This document shows, in pieces, positions 8,605 through 17,430 of a DNA stretch of 64,000 nt. Numbering within the stretch: the stretch's first letter is position 1; every line of letters begins with the position of its first letter. The notes beneath the pieces were generated by a model. It ran no database searches, had not been told where the DNA came from, and was given only the letters and a program-made list of their open reading frames with translations. This DNA is from Segatella copri (GTDB taxonomy: Bacteria > Bacteroidota > Bacteroidia > Bacteroidales > Bacteroidaceae). The stretch spans positions 62,001-126,000 of the forward strand of contig NZ_NMPZ01000003.1 of assembly GCF_002224675.1 (NCBI RefSeq). The letters run 5' to 3'. Position numbers and translations under genes: made by a program.

Positions 8605-9675
8605 ATGGAAAATCCGTTTAAATTTGGCTCATTGGTTGATACCCCATACTTTACAGACAGAGTGAAAGAACTGGACTACATCGTACAGTTTCTCAAGAGC
8701 GAGAACCACCTTGTTCTTATGTCACCACGACGTTTTGGCAAATCAAGTCTCGTAAAAAAGGCTGTTGTCCAAACCCAACGACCATACCTATGGCTCAATA
8801 TGCAAGCCGTGCTCAGCAAAGAAGATTTTGCGGCAAAGCTTCTGAAGGAACTGCTCAATCAATTCAAACTGGAAAAGATGAAGCACTATCTTCGTAACTT
8901 CCGCATCATTCCTTCTATCAACATGAACCCGATGACAGACGAGCTATCGGTTTCATTCCAACCATCAACTGACAATGGAACAACTGCAATAGAAGATGTT
9001 TTAAATACAATTCAGAAGGTTTCTACACCTCAAAACAAACTGATTGTTGTCTTTGACGAGTTTCAAAGCATCCTGGAAATCGATAAAAACATGGATAAGC
9101 AGCTCCGTTCCATCATGCAGGAACAGACAGGCATCAATTACATCTTTCTGGGCAGCCAGGAATCGATGATGACAGATATCTTTGAACGTGTGAAGTCTCC
9201 GTTCTATCATTTTGGAATGCTGATGAGACTCAACAAGATTCCATACGAAGATTTCAAATCATATATTGCAGACAGATTGAAAGATGTATCAGAGCAGCCT
9301 ACTCAAATTGCAGACGAGATACTGGCCTTTACAAGTTGCCATCCATACTACACGCAACAGCTTTCATTCGCAGTTTGGAACAACCTGGAAGCTGGCAAAA
9401 ACGAGGATGTACTCCAACTCGCCATAGAAGACATCATAACAACTCATGATTTAGACTACGAACGTTTATGGTTGAATTTCAATAAGACAGACAAATATGT
9501 AATGGTCAGTATCTGCGAGGGCAACAATCCTGCACAAGACAGGAACCAACCTACCAGCACGATGACCAGTGCCCTATTGCGTTTAAGCAAGAAAGGCTAC
9601 ATCATCCGAAGTGACAGATATGAAATAGAAGACCCATTCTTCAGGAAATGGATACTCAAGAATATGATTGGGTAA
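8605..9675 (+). CDS. AAA family ATPase (archaeal-type/STAND-like)
   Basis: A 356-residue ATPase beginning M-E-N-P-F-K-F-G, with an R-V-K-E-L-D-Y-I motif, the Walker A variant M-S-P-R-R-F-G-K-S-S (residues about 44-53), Walker B I-V-V-F-D-E-F near 149-155 and a sensor-like F-L-G-S-Q-E near 183. The C-terminal 100 residues look like a winged-helix (S-A-L-L-R-L-S-K-K-G-Y-I). This is the ATP-binding family often found next to DUF234 or mobile loci; its biological role is not known. It is unrelated in domain layout to the ATPase upstream although both use RRFGKS. It ends in a shared bidirectional terminator facing locus 1. Confidence 0.82.
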   Translation: MENPFKFGSLVDTPYFTDRVKELDYIVQFLKSENHLVLMSPRRFGKSSLVKKAVVQTQRPYLWLNMQAVLSKEDFAAKLLKELLNQFKLEKMKHYLRNFRIIPSINMNPMTDELSVSFQPSTDNGTTAIEDVLNTIQKVSTPQNKLIVVFDEFQSILEIDKNMDKQLRSIMQEQTGINYIFLGSQESMMTDIFERVKSPFYHFGMLMRLNKIPYEDFKSYIADRLKDVSEQPTQIADEILAFTSCHPYYTQQLSFAVWNNLEAGKNEDVLQLAIEDIITTHDLDYERLWLNFNKTDKYVMVSICEGNNPAQDRNQPTSTMTSALLRLSKKGYIIRSDRYEIEDPFFRKWILKNMIG

Positions 9676-9689
9676 GATTATATACTGAG

Positions 9690-9730
9690 AAATCGCCAGC
9701 GAAGCTTTACTACTGCTTCGCTGGCGATTT
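9690..9730. terminator. Bidirectional intrinsic terminator
   Basis: A perfect 16-bp stem (arms 9690-9705 and 9715-9730) with a 9-nt loop lies between two convergent genes. A-runs and T-runs flank it on each side, so it can serve the ATPase gene on the plus strand and the ABC exporter on the minus strand. Confidence 0.88.
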
Positions 9731-9750
9731 TATTCCATATCAAACGCATT

Positions 9751-11943
9751 TTAGTTTCCCAGTTCCAACTGATTCTTTACAAGGTTATAATATGCCCCTC
9801 GCTTAGCGGTCAATGATTCATGGTTGCCAATCTCAACCACCTTTCCCTGGTCAAGGACCACGATTTGGTCGGCATTCTTCACCGTGCTCAGGCGATGCGC
9901 TACAATCACAACCGTCTTGCCTTGATAGAACTTATCCAGGTTCTCCACGATATTACGCTCATTGTTAGCATCGAGCGAGTTGGTTGCCTCGTCCAGGAAG
10001 ATATAGTCAGGATTCTTATAAACAGCCCTCGCTATCAGGATGCGCTGCTTCTGTCCCTGGCTCAGCCCTACGCCATCACGCCCTATCTTGGTGTTGAACT
10101 TCAGCGGCAAGGCCATCACATAATCCTTGATGCAAGCTATCTCTGCGGCTCTCATCAAACGGGCTTCATCTATCTCTGCATCATCCACAGCTATGTTGCG
10201 CTTGATGCTTTCCGAGAAGATGACACCCTCCTGCATCACCACGCCACACTGCCTGCGCCACCATTTCCTGTTGAGCTGATTGATGTCGGTATCGCCGATG
10301 GTGATTTTTCCTTCCAGCACCGGGTAGTAACCCAGCATCAATCGGATGAGCGTGGTCTTTCCGCTGCCCGAAGCTCCCACTATCGCCGTCACCTTGCCTT
10401 GAGGAATAAGAATATCCACCCCGTCTATTGTCTTTCTGAGGGCATGAGGATCATACTTGAACATGATGTTGCTGATATGGATACCATCCTCAGGATGATC
10501 AAGACCTGTCAGCAAGCCATCCTTCCCGTTCTCATCATCCATCTGATGAATCTCATTGATTCGTTCCAGACTGATTTTCACATCCTGAACGGAATAGAAG
10601 AAGTTCATGAGTTGCTCCACCGGCGAGTTGAGCTGTCCGATGATATATTGCACGGCGAGCATCATACCCAAAGTCATGTGCCCTTGGATTACCGCCGTAG
10701 CGGCAACCACCGTCACTACAATATTCTTCACCTCATTGATAAAAATACTTCCTGCCTCCTGGGTCTGCTGTAGTTTTAGAGATTTCTGCTGCACTCTGAA
10801 AAGATTCACCTGTGTCTCCTCCCACTCCTTTCGCTTGCGCTGCTCGCAATCCTGCAACTTGATTTCCTGCATAGAAGTGATGAACTCGTATGTCCTGTTG
10901 TTATTGATGGCCTGCTGCTCGAAGAGTTCATAATCGAGCACCTTTCTTCGCTGCAGGAAGAGAGCCATCCATCCTCCATACAGTATGCTGCCCAATAAGA
11001 AGATGGCAAACACTATCTTATTATATATAAAGAGCACCACCGAAAACACCACGAAGGTAAGCATGGCAAAGGTGATGTTGAGCGTCTGCTGGGTGAGGAA
11101 GTTGTTCACACGACTATGATCGTTCATTCTCTGCATCAAGTCGCCCATCAGTTTGGTGTCGAAGAAAGACATCGGCAGTTTCAGAAGTTTGATGAAGAAG
11201 TCGCTCACCAGGGAGATATTGATCCGCATGGAGATACGGAGCAGGAACCATCGGCGGGCGAAGTCTATCGCAGTTCGGCTGACGGTGAGCATCAACTGGC
11301 CGAAGAGAATGAGCCAGATGAATCCAATGTCTTGGTTCTTGATACCGACATCCACGATGGATTGGGTAAGGAACGGCAACACCAGCTGCAGGGCGCTGCC
11401 CGCAAGCAGTCCCAAGACAATCCAGGAGAATGCCTTGCGGTATTTCTTGAAATATCTGAGAAGGAACTTGAAGGAACGCTTCTCCTTCTGTCTATCTTCT
11501 CCTTCCATCTGATAGGTAAAGAAGGCAGGAGTGGTTTCGAAAAACATGGCGATACCCTTGTCCTCGTCATTAGAGCGAGTGCTTATCCAATGCCGTCTGA
11601 ATTCTTCAAGATTATAAGTTGTCTTTCCCTTGCCAGGGTCTGCGATATAGAACTTCTTGCCCTTCTTCACCTTATATAATACCACGAAATGGTTCTGGTT
11701 CCAATGAAGGATGCAAGGGAGCGGAGTCTCGCTTAGTTCCTCTATTGTGGCCCTTGCCGAAACCGTTTGAAATCCCAATATTTTTGCTGCCTCGTTGATG
11801 CCCAACATGGAAACACCTTCCGTTGTGGCAAAACAAATCTTCGACAGAGAGTCCAACGAGTACTCCCTGCCGAAAAACCTACATACCATTTGCAGGCAAG
11901 TGATGCCGCATTGCATGCTGTCATGCTGTTTTCTCACCTTCAT
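9751..11943 (-). CDS. C39-peptidase-containing ABC transporter (double-glycine peptide exporter), locus 1
   Basis: A 730-residue peptidase/exporter. Residues 1-130 are a C39 cysteine protease with Cys12 (Q-C-G-I-T-C), His85 (N-H-F-V-V-L-Y) and Asp102 (A-D-P-G-K-G), so the catalytic triad is present. Residues about 165-440 hold the transmembrane domain. The ABC domain has Walker A G-A-S-G-S-G-K-T at 523, the signature L-S-Q-G-Q at 627, and Walker B Y-I-F-L-D-E at 647. The family cuts leaders after GG during export across the inner membrane. Two GG-leader peptides lie upstream in the same direction. A close paralogue lies at 45968-48172. No HlyD adaptor gene is found beside this copy. Confidence 0.93.
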   Translation of the reverse strand: MKVRKQHDSMQCGITCLQMVCRFFGREYSLDSLSKICFATTEGVSMLGINEAAKILGFQTVSARATIEELSETPLPCILHWNQNHFVVLYKVKKGKKFYIADPGKGKTTYNLEEFRRHWISTRSNDEDKGIAMFFETTPAFFTYQMEGEDRQKEKRSFKFLLRYFKKYRKAFSWIVLGLLAGSALQLVLPFLTQSIVDVGIKNQDIGFIWLILFGQLMLTVSRTAIDFARRWFLLRISMRINISLVSDFFIKLLKLPMSFFDTKLMGDLMQRMNDHSRVNNFLTQQTLNITFAMLTFVVFSVVLFIYNKIVFAIFLLGSILYGGWMALFLQRRKVLDYELFEQQAINNNRTYEFITSMQEIKLQDCEQRKRKEWEETQVNLFRVQQKSLKLQQTQEAGSIFINEVKNIVVTVVAATAVIQGHMTLGMMLAVQYIIGQLNSPVEQLMNFFYSVQDVKISLERINEIHQMDDENGKDGLLTGLDHPEDGIHISNIMFKYDPHALRKTIDGVDILIPQGKVTAIVGASGSGKTTLIRLMLGYYPVLEGKITIGDTDINQLNRKWWRRQCGVVMQEGVIFSESIKRNIAVDDAEIDEARLMRAAEIACIKDYVMALPLKFNTKIGRDGVGLSQGQKQRILIARAVYKNPDYIFLDEATNSLDANNERNIVENLDKFYQGKTVVIVAHRLSTVKNADQIVVLDQGKVVEIGNHESLTAKRGAYYNLVKNQLELGN

Positions 11944-11948
11944 AATTT

Positions 11949-14525
11949 CTATGGTTTATAGTTGATTGAAAGCATGATTTCACGACCACGTATTGCTGTA
12001 ACAGATTGCATGGTTACCAAATTGGAGGCCGTGGTATATGCGTAGACTTTCTTATTGAATATATTACTTGCTTTCAATTCCCAATCTATATGCTTGGTTT
12101 TATAGCCTAATGTACAATTAGCCAAAAACATATCCTTGTATTTACTTTCCGTTATCTGGTTGTGATAATAATCTCCATCCAAATGAATACGGAAGGCAGA
12201 CAATGGAACAATGACAGATATTTCATGTAGCCAACTTTCAAATGAAGTTCTTTCACTATAATCAGCCTTCATGTCAGAATAAGCATACTTCAAGCTATAT
12301 GTCATGGTCATGTCTTTGTAAGGAGACAAGAGCAATGAGCCTGAGGCATTAAGCACATTGTACTTTGAATTTACCAAGTCTCCATCTTGCAACATCTTAG
12401 AATCATTGTGGGTAAATAAGCTACGTAGTACTATTTTTCCACCAAGCCAAGACAATCCTTGCTGCAAGTTGAAGTTACATAACCAACTACTGCTTTTTGT
12501 AACTTGCGCCTCTGTTCCCCACGCAATGTAATCCCCTATAAATTTCTGAGTCATTGTATAAGGGTTTTCCGTAAAGCGTCTTGTCACAGAAGTTACCAGA
12601 TGCGTACCCTTCAGTGCATTACGATAGAGAATCGTATATCTCAGGGACTTGTTCTTTATCATCTCATATCCCAAGTATCCTTGGTTTAGCGTCAAATAAT
12701 CTTGCAAGATGAGAGAACCATAAAAACGATTGTAGTCCAAAGGCTCTATATGATAACTTCCATTCAACCCCATAGCAAAACGAGAGGTCACATCCCAACG
12801 AACATTCAGCAAAGGCGAGACAGAAAAACAATTCTTACCATCGGATTCACTATATTTATAGTATGTATTCTCGAAAGGAACAGAGAAGGTAAACACAAAG
12901 CCATGCTTTGAGAACTCAACCTGAGGGCTCATATATAATCGCGCATAACTAAAATGACTCTTGTCTGCTAAAACTCCCAGGGAATCTGGCAAACCACTAG
13001 CCGTGGCATCCAGATAACGGAGCACACCCTTCATGCCCATTTTCATACTCAGATTAAACAAACCAAGTTTCCAGCCACCCATTCCATAGGTATCAGTTGC
13101 GTAATATCTTTGAGCAACATCCTGTCTTATCAAGGAATCTACGTCTAGATATTGTGGACGATTCTGAAATGTATTATAGGAATAAAAAGAAATCAAAGAC
13201 TTGCCAAAACGTCTTACCACATATAGATTATCCCTAAAATCATATACAGGAAGATAAGCATGCTGAAGATGCGAATGAGTACCCACCTCCTCCAAGCGTT
13301 GTGACAACCAGGTTATATTGCCGGATAAAGAATTACGTAAATAACTCTTCTCTGAATTTAATTCATACTTTAGCAATGCATAAAGATCATTATTATTGCT
13401 TCTCAACGTTTTGGAATTATCAATTACCCGATTACCGTTATTTCGTGTATAAACAGTATTCCGCTGTCCCCATGCATTGTCTCGTTCATTGTTATAAACT
13501 AATTGGAAATTCAACTGAGAATCTTCATTCAGCTTCTTTAGCATATTCATTGTGACAGCATGACTTCTATTAAACAAGCTTCGTTCTTGATTGAGGCTGG
13601 AAGCCTTCGGCGAAGATAACAAGATAAAATCTTGTGGGAGTGTTTGATTACCAGACTCCGCATCAAATAAACTTGTGGACTCACGGCTAATATCTAGACC
13701 TATGTTATTTGTTTTATAAGTCAGCATCGTTTGGAATTGCGATTTCAATCTCAAGCCAAATCCTTCAACAGCCCAAAGTCCTTGGTCACCTCTAGCATTG
13801 TCAGAATGATTATTCCCATATCCGCCAGCTAATTTCCAAGACGTTACCCAATGACTCTTGGCACTATTCTTCATCTTGATATTGACAGCCGCATCATCCG
13901 TATAGGTAAAATCATCCAAGACACGAATAGGCTGATGCTTTCTCATAACTTCGACAGCACCAACCTCATCCTGCGGCAATGTATTTGTTGCCGCTCCATA
14001 TTTTCCTCCCAGCATGTCAAGCCCTTCGATATAGAACTTGCTGACAGGTTTTCCCTCGTAAGAAATCTTACCGGAACTCTTGTCCACATCAAAGCCAGGC
14101 ATTTTGGCGATAACATCACCGATAGAGCGATCATTACTGTTTGCAAAGGCACCTACCACATAACTGACAGTATCGCCACGTTCATGCACCTTATCCGATT
14201 TCACAGAAACCTCCTTAAGTTCGATAGCTCCACTACCCATTTTTACGGTTAAAGGCTTCATGTCACCTTTCACTGCAATATGCACTTCTTGAAAACCAAG
14301 CATAGTGAAGGTTAAGGAATCTCCTCTTTCTGCATTGATAGAGAAAGATCCATTATTACTACTAGTAGCATAGCCACGCATTTTGTGTTGGGTATTAAGA
14401 CATTTGATGATAACGGAAGCCAAAGGCTTATTTTCATCATCAACAACATGTCCTGTTACTGCAACTTGAGCGGAAATTTGTAAGCTCAACAGAACACATA
14501 TTATCAAAAAGAGTATCTTCTTCAT
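11949..14525 (-). CDS. TonB-dependent-receptor-like outer membrane barrel protein, locus 1
   Basis: An 858-residue outer-membrane protein. It has a signal peptide (ends I-S-A-Q), a carboxypeptidase-regulatory-like domain (about 22-105: V-T-G-H-V-V-D-D-E-N-K-P-L-A), a plug-like region (about 110-220, with I-G-D-V-I-A-K-M-P-G-F and Y-I-E-G-L-D-M-L) and a long barrel. It overlaps the GLPGLI gene by four bases (ATGA) and is followed after 5 bases by the exporter, so all three are one unit. A role in moving the mature peptide, or its partner, across the outer membrane is likely from context but not shown. Confidence 0.85.
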   Translation of the reverse strand: MKKILFLIICVLLSLQISAQVAVTGHVVDDENKPLASVIIKCLNTQHKMRGYATSSNNGSFSINAERGDSLTFTMLGFQEVHIAVKGDMKPLTVKMGSGAIELKEVSVKSDKVHERGDTVSYVVGAFANSNDRSIGDVIAKMPGFDVDKSSGKISYEGKPVSKFYIEGLDMLGGKYGAATNTLPQDEVGAVEVMRKHQPIRVLDDFTYTDDAAVNIKMKNSAKSHWVTSWKLAGGYGNNHSDNARGDQGLWAVEGFGLRLKSQFQTMLTYKTNNIGLDISRESTSLFDAESGNQTLPQDFILLSSPKASSLNQERSLFNRSHAVTMNMLKKLNEDSQLNFQLVYNNERDNAWGQRNTVYTRNNGNRVIDNSKTLRSNNNDLYALLKYELNSEKSYLRNSLSGNITWLSQRLEEVGTHSHLQHAYLPVYDFRDNLYVVRRFGKSLISFYSYNTFQNRPQYLDVDSLIRQDVAQRYYATDTYGMGGWKLGLFNLSMKMGMKGVLRYLDATASGLPDSLGVLADKSHFSYARLYMSPQVEFSKHGFVFTFSVPFENTYYKYSESDGKNCFSVSPLLNVRWDVTSRFAMGLNGSYHIEPLDYNRFYGSLILQDYLTLNQGYLGYEMIKNKSLRYTILYRNALKGTHLVTSVTRRFTENPYTMTQKFIGDYIAWGTEAQVTKSSSWLCNFNLQQGLSWLGGKIVLRSLFTHNDSKMLQDGDLVNSKYNVLNASGSLLLSPYKDMTMTYSLKYAYSDMKADYSERTSFESWLHEISVIVPLSAFRIHLDGDYYHNQITESKYKDMFLANCTLGYKTKHIDWELKASNIFNKKVYAYTTASNLVTMQSVTAIRGREIMLSINYKP

Positions 14526-15280
14526 TCCAATTCCATTTGTGGTATCATCATAGCTCCTTTGGGATACGATAAAGGATTTGTTTTAATCTTAAGAAACTTT
14601 TTCCTATTAATTATCGTAAACTTTTTCTTATAATAGTTATAGAATTTTACAGGAGTTAATCCCTTTGTAAAAATACCATTTGCTTCTATTTCTAGAAAAC
14701 CTAGGCATTCTGCTCGCAAAACAAGGCCTGGCAAACCCGCAATTTTCCAAGGTCCTAAACATAAAGGAATATCTGCTGCAAACCAAACGACCCAATGTCT
14801 CCCACGGAAATCCGTCTCTGCTTTCTGGCACTTATAACCTAATATCATCCTTGTAGAATCCTGATCTATGGTCCAGTTCATGCACACACTATCCTTGAAT
14901 TCATAATGTTCACCCATGCAACGACCATACACCGTATATACTCCATTGGTATTATTCCTGTAAATAAATTCTCCTCGAAAAGGAGTATATGTTTGCTCTA
15001 TTTCATCATCATGTCTCTCTTTACTAAGTAATTCAAAACCACCAGGTACGAATTCCAAAGAGTCTTCTCTAACTCTTTCATAACAAAAGAATTGACTAGT
15101 TGTACTTCCACATCTTAAGGCACACAGATTGCTTGTTTTTCCCAATGTCTTGTTATGATAATCTCCAAGATATGAAACCACATATTTAACTTCCATACGA
15201 GAAGGCTCAATCTCATAAGTACCTTGTGCTTTCGAGATAGAACTTATAAATGCGAAAAATAAAATAAATAAATACTTCAT
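14522..15280 (-). CDS. GLPGLI family protein
   Basis: A 252-residue exported protein with a signal peptide (ending S-K-A-Q) and the family motif A-G-L-P-G-L-V-L at about residues 181-188, preceded by a W-x-A-x-D-I-P segment. The ATG at 15280 is preferred because it opens directly onto the signal peptide; an in-frame start 15 codons earlier lies within a terminator hairpin. GLPGLI proteins are Bacteroidota proteins of unknown function often encoded next to TonB-type barrels, as here (ATGA overlap). Several Cys residues (53, 57, 66, 121, 133, 151, 174) could make it a disulfide client of the neighbouring VKOR protein. Confidence 0.85.
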   Translation of the reverse strand: MKYLFILFFAFISSISKAQGTYEIEPSRMEVKYVVSYLGDYHNKTLGKTSNLCALRCGSTTSQFFCYERVREDSLEFVPGGFELLSKERHDDEIEQTYTPFRGEFIYRNNTNGVYTVYGRCMGEHYEFKDSVCMNWTIDQDSTRMILGYKCQKAETDFRGRHWVVWFAADIPLCLGPWKIAGLPGLVLRAECLGFLEIEANGIFTKGLTPVKFYNYYKKKFTIINRKKFLKIKTNPLSYPKGAMMIPQMELE

Positions 15281-15290
15281 AATAGAAACT

Positions 15291-15322
15291 AAAAATGTAG
15301 CCAAAATTAAATTTTGGCTACA
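15291..15322 (-). terminator. Hairpin with T-run directly after precursor 2
   Basis: A 13-bp inverted repeat (15296-15308 and 15310-15322, TGTAGCCAAAATT and its complement) is followed on the minus strand by TTTTT. It is a good intrinsic terminator or attenuator between the precursor gene and the GLPGLI/barrel/exporter genes, and would keep precursor transcript in excess. Confidence 0.75.
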
Positions 15323-15344
15323 CACATTCTTTAAAAAATGCTAT

Positions 15345-15491
15345 TTACACACAATTTTCCATGAAGCTATCAGCCCAAGCATCCCAATCCTGTACTGTTC
15401 CTTGAGATGCGTCACCTTGTAGCTCCTTACATTTTTCATCATTGTAGCCACCAACTACGTGGCTCTGCTCTGAAAGTGTTAATTTTTTCAT
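15345..15491 (-). CDS. Double-glycine leader precursor peptide 2 (two-cysteine core)
   Basis: A 48-residue peptide. The leader is M-K-K-L-T-L-S-E-Q-S-H-V-V-G-G (residues 1-15), which has the L-S-x2-x-x-V-x-G-G pattern cut by C39 proteases. The 33-residue core begins Y-N-D-E-K and has exactly two cysteines, Cys21 and Cys47, one near each end, plus five Asp and four Glu. A single disulfide loop is therefore possible, and a VKOR/thioredoxin gene lies directly upstream. It resembles the GG-Bacteroidales natural product precursors. It was found by reading the gap between 15281 and 15554. It precedes a terminator hairpin. Confidence 0.78.
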   Translation of the reverse strand: MKKLTLSEQSHVVGGYNDEKCKELQGDASQGTVQDWDAWADSFMENCV

Positions 15492-15554
15492 AACTAATCC
15501 TTCTTTTTAAATTGTTAAACTTATGTTATATTAGTCCGAACTATTTTTTCTTGT

Positions 15555-17069
15555 CTAAATCTCAACCATATACTGATAATCAGATATATCATAATAGGAA
15601 GACTTCGTTTTTCCATTTATCTGTATCAAAGGTAGCTTTTCTATAGAAAGTTCCTTGATTATCTTCTGATTTTTCTTATATTGAGATATTACAGAAGCAA
15701 ACTCTAGCTTTTCAGAAATGTCCTTTGACGAAGACTTCTCAAAAATTGACATATCCCGATTTCCCCTATAATATTCTTGAATGATATTGAACTCACGTAA
15801 ACGATTTGCAACATAGCCACTCAATCCTTCTACTAAAGAAGAGCCATCTGCCAATATTACTTCACAACTAAAACGTTGAGGAAACCTCTTGATCAAAGAG
15901 GCTGCTTCTCGAATTGCCTTTTGACAGAACTTACAATCAAGGCTTACAATCATACGTATTTTACAACTCGCTCCTTTATCGCCAAATTGTATCCCATACA
16001 TTCCCAAGTCCTCTACCATCATGCGGTCATTTGAAAGAGCCTTGTACACAGCATGGTTTCTTTTAAGCCTTAGCAATAGAACTTCATTTTCAAATAACTT
16101 CTTTTGTTTTTGAAAGTGTTGTGAAGTAAAATTAGACAAAAGTAATGCCAAACATGCCTGAACTCCAGTGTTATACATAATATTCCCCCACCCAATTGGT
16201 ATAACTGCAGTTTTTATAGCCACGAGCGTACTAAGCCAAATAACTATATATGTACCTAAACAATACACGCAATATTTATGTATAAAGAAAGCTTGATATA
16301 CCAACAATCCCAAGCAAACTAATGAAGCAAATGTGCATAAGGCAAATTGTAGCAAAGAAACATTTCCCATCATTACCAAGGACAGAATGTTCCAAAAGAA
16401 AAAGAATATCCCAAGTTCATCCAATGCAAAAGGAAGCCTGTCTTGCAAAGGCTGTTTAGCAGAGACTAATTGACAATCAAACTTTTTGCCGATTTGACAA
16501 TATCTGTCAACGAACCCCAACCCTAGCCTATGCTTTGTAAGTAACATAGACAGGCTTAATCCTGTACAATTTAGCAACAACATAGGAAACACAGGCTTTG
16601 TACAATACTCCCATAATAGAAGGCAAATGCAAATCACGGCAAAGAATACCATTCCTGTTTGAATAGACACCCCTCCTCTATGGCAAGCATTTATCTTCTT
16701 TGGTTCTTCCACTATGAGAGCCACGCCATCCCAAACATTCAAGAATTCATTTACTGGCAAGTTATAGCTCTTGCCATCAAACAAAGTTAAGCTATCTTCA
16801 CTTTGTTTTTTCACCACAAAGAAATGTCCTTCATTGAGAGAGACATGAACCAACATACCTTTTAAAGAAGTAACCTTTTCTTGCTTATCTAAAAGATATG
16901 CATCAGAAGCCAAACCATAATAATTCAATGTTCTAGAGACAGAGGCAAGACTCGGAAAATCAGGATCTGTCACTAGAACCTTGCACAACTCCTTATCATT
17001 GAAAGCTATTTTATAAGCTTTCAAATAGAGTTTGATAAGATTCATTATGTACAAGTTTGAATTATTCAT
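15555..17069 (-). CDS. C39-like / vitamin K epoxide reductase / thioredoxin fusion protein
   Basis: A 504-residue membrane protein in three parts. Residues 9-125 resemble a C39 peptidase fold without the catalytic Cys (D-F-P-S-L-A-S-V-S, G-H-F-F-V-V). Residues about 135-315 form a VKOR domain with loop cysteines C191 and C199 and the active pair C267-V-Y-C270. Residues about 330-504 form a thioredoxin-like domain with C379-K-F-C382. VKOR passes electrons from a periplasmic thiol oxidase to quinone, so the fusion should make disulfides in exported peptides. It sits between two GG-leader precursors, one of which has two cysteines. An alternative start is the ATG at 17045. Confidence 0.86.
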   Translation of the reverse strand: MNNSNLYIMNLIKLYLKAYKIAFNDKELCKVLVTDPDFPSLASVSRTLNYYGLASDAYLLDKQEKVTSLKGMLVHVSLNEGHFFVVKKQSEDSLTLFDGKSYNLPVNEFLNVWDGVALIVEEPKKINACHRGGVSIQTGMVFFAVICICLLLWEYCTKPVFPMLLLNCTGLSLSMLLTKHRLGLGFVDRYCQIGKKFDCQLVSAKQPLQDRLPFALDELGIFFFFWNILSLVMMGNVSLLQFALCTFASLVCLGLLVYQAFFIHKYCVYCLGTYIVIWLSTLVAIKTAVIPIGWGNIMYNTGVQACLALLLSNFTSQHFQKQKKLFENEVLLLRLKRNHAVYKALSNDRMMVEDLGMYGIQFGDKGASCKIRMIVSLDCKFCQKAIREAASLIKRFPQRFSCEVILADGSSLVEGLSGYVANRLREFNIIQEYYRGNRDMSIFEKSSSKDISEKLEFASVISQYKKNQKIIKELSIEKLPLIQINGKTKSSYYDISDYQYMVEI

Positions 17070-17098
17070 TTCTTTTTTTTAATTGTTTTGTACTTAGA

Positions 17099-17230
17099 TT
17101 AAGCGAGAATTACATCTTCGCCATCTGGTTCTTCATCACTTTCGATGTAGATCCATAGTCCATTAGGTGCTTGCCACCAATAGCCTCCACCTAGGACTTT
17201 GCCCTGTTCATTATTATTCAATATATCCAT
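17099..17230 (-). CDS. Double-glycine leader precursor peptide 1 (cysteine-free core)
   Basis: A 43-residue peptide whose leader ends V-L-G-G-G at residues 12-16 (start M-D-I-L-N-N-N-E-Q-G-K). The core starts Y-W-W-Q and is aromatic at first (three Trp, two Tyr) then acidic (S-D-E-E-P-D-G-E-D). It has no cysteine, unlike precursor 2. It is the first gene of locus 1, right behind a strong promoter, and lies 29 bases before the VKOR fusion gene. It could be a secreted peptide or a signal for the divergent two-component system. The call rests on the GG leader, the position and the promoter. Confidence 0.68.
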   Translation of the reverse strand: MDILNNNEQGKVLGGGYWWQAPNGLWIYIESDEEPDGEDVILA

Positions 17231-17267
17231 AGCTGTTACTCTTTATATTAATTAAAATATCTAGGTG

Positions 17268-17299
17268 CAAAATTACGGCAAATTGCTCAAACTACCAAA
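17268..17299 (-). promoter_or_regulatory. Promoter of peptide locus 1
   Basis: On the minus strand, TTTG (17299-17296), a 20-nt spacer and TAATTTTG (17275-17268) give a full match to the Bacteroidota promoter. It reads into precursor 1, whose start lies about 37 nt downstream. The copy of TAGTTTGA inside the spacer faintly resembles the repeat found in front of the locus 2 precursors. Confidence 0.75.
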
Positions 17300-17430
17300 C
17301 TTTTTACATCATTTCTCACATAATATTTGCCCCCTAAATTATTATATAAAAATGATGTTAGAAAGTACGCTACTTGAAAAAATATTTGTATTTTTGCACT
17401 CTTGAAGTAAAATAAGTAAAAATACAAAGC

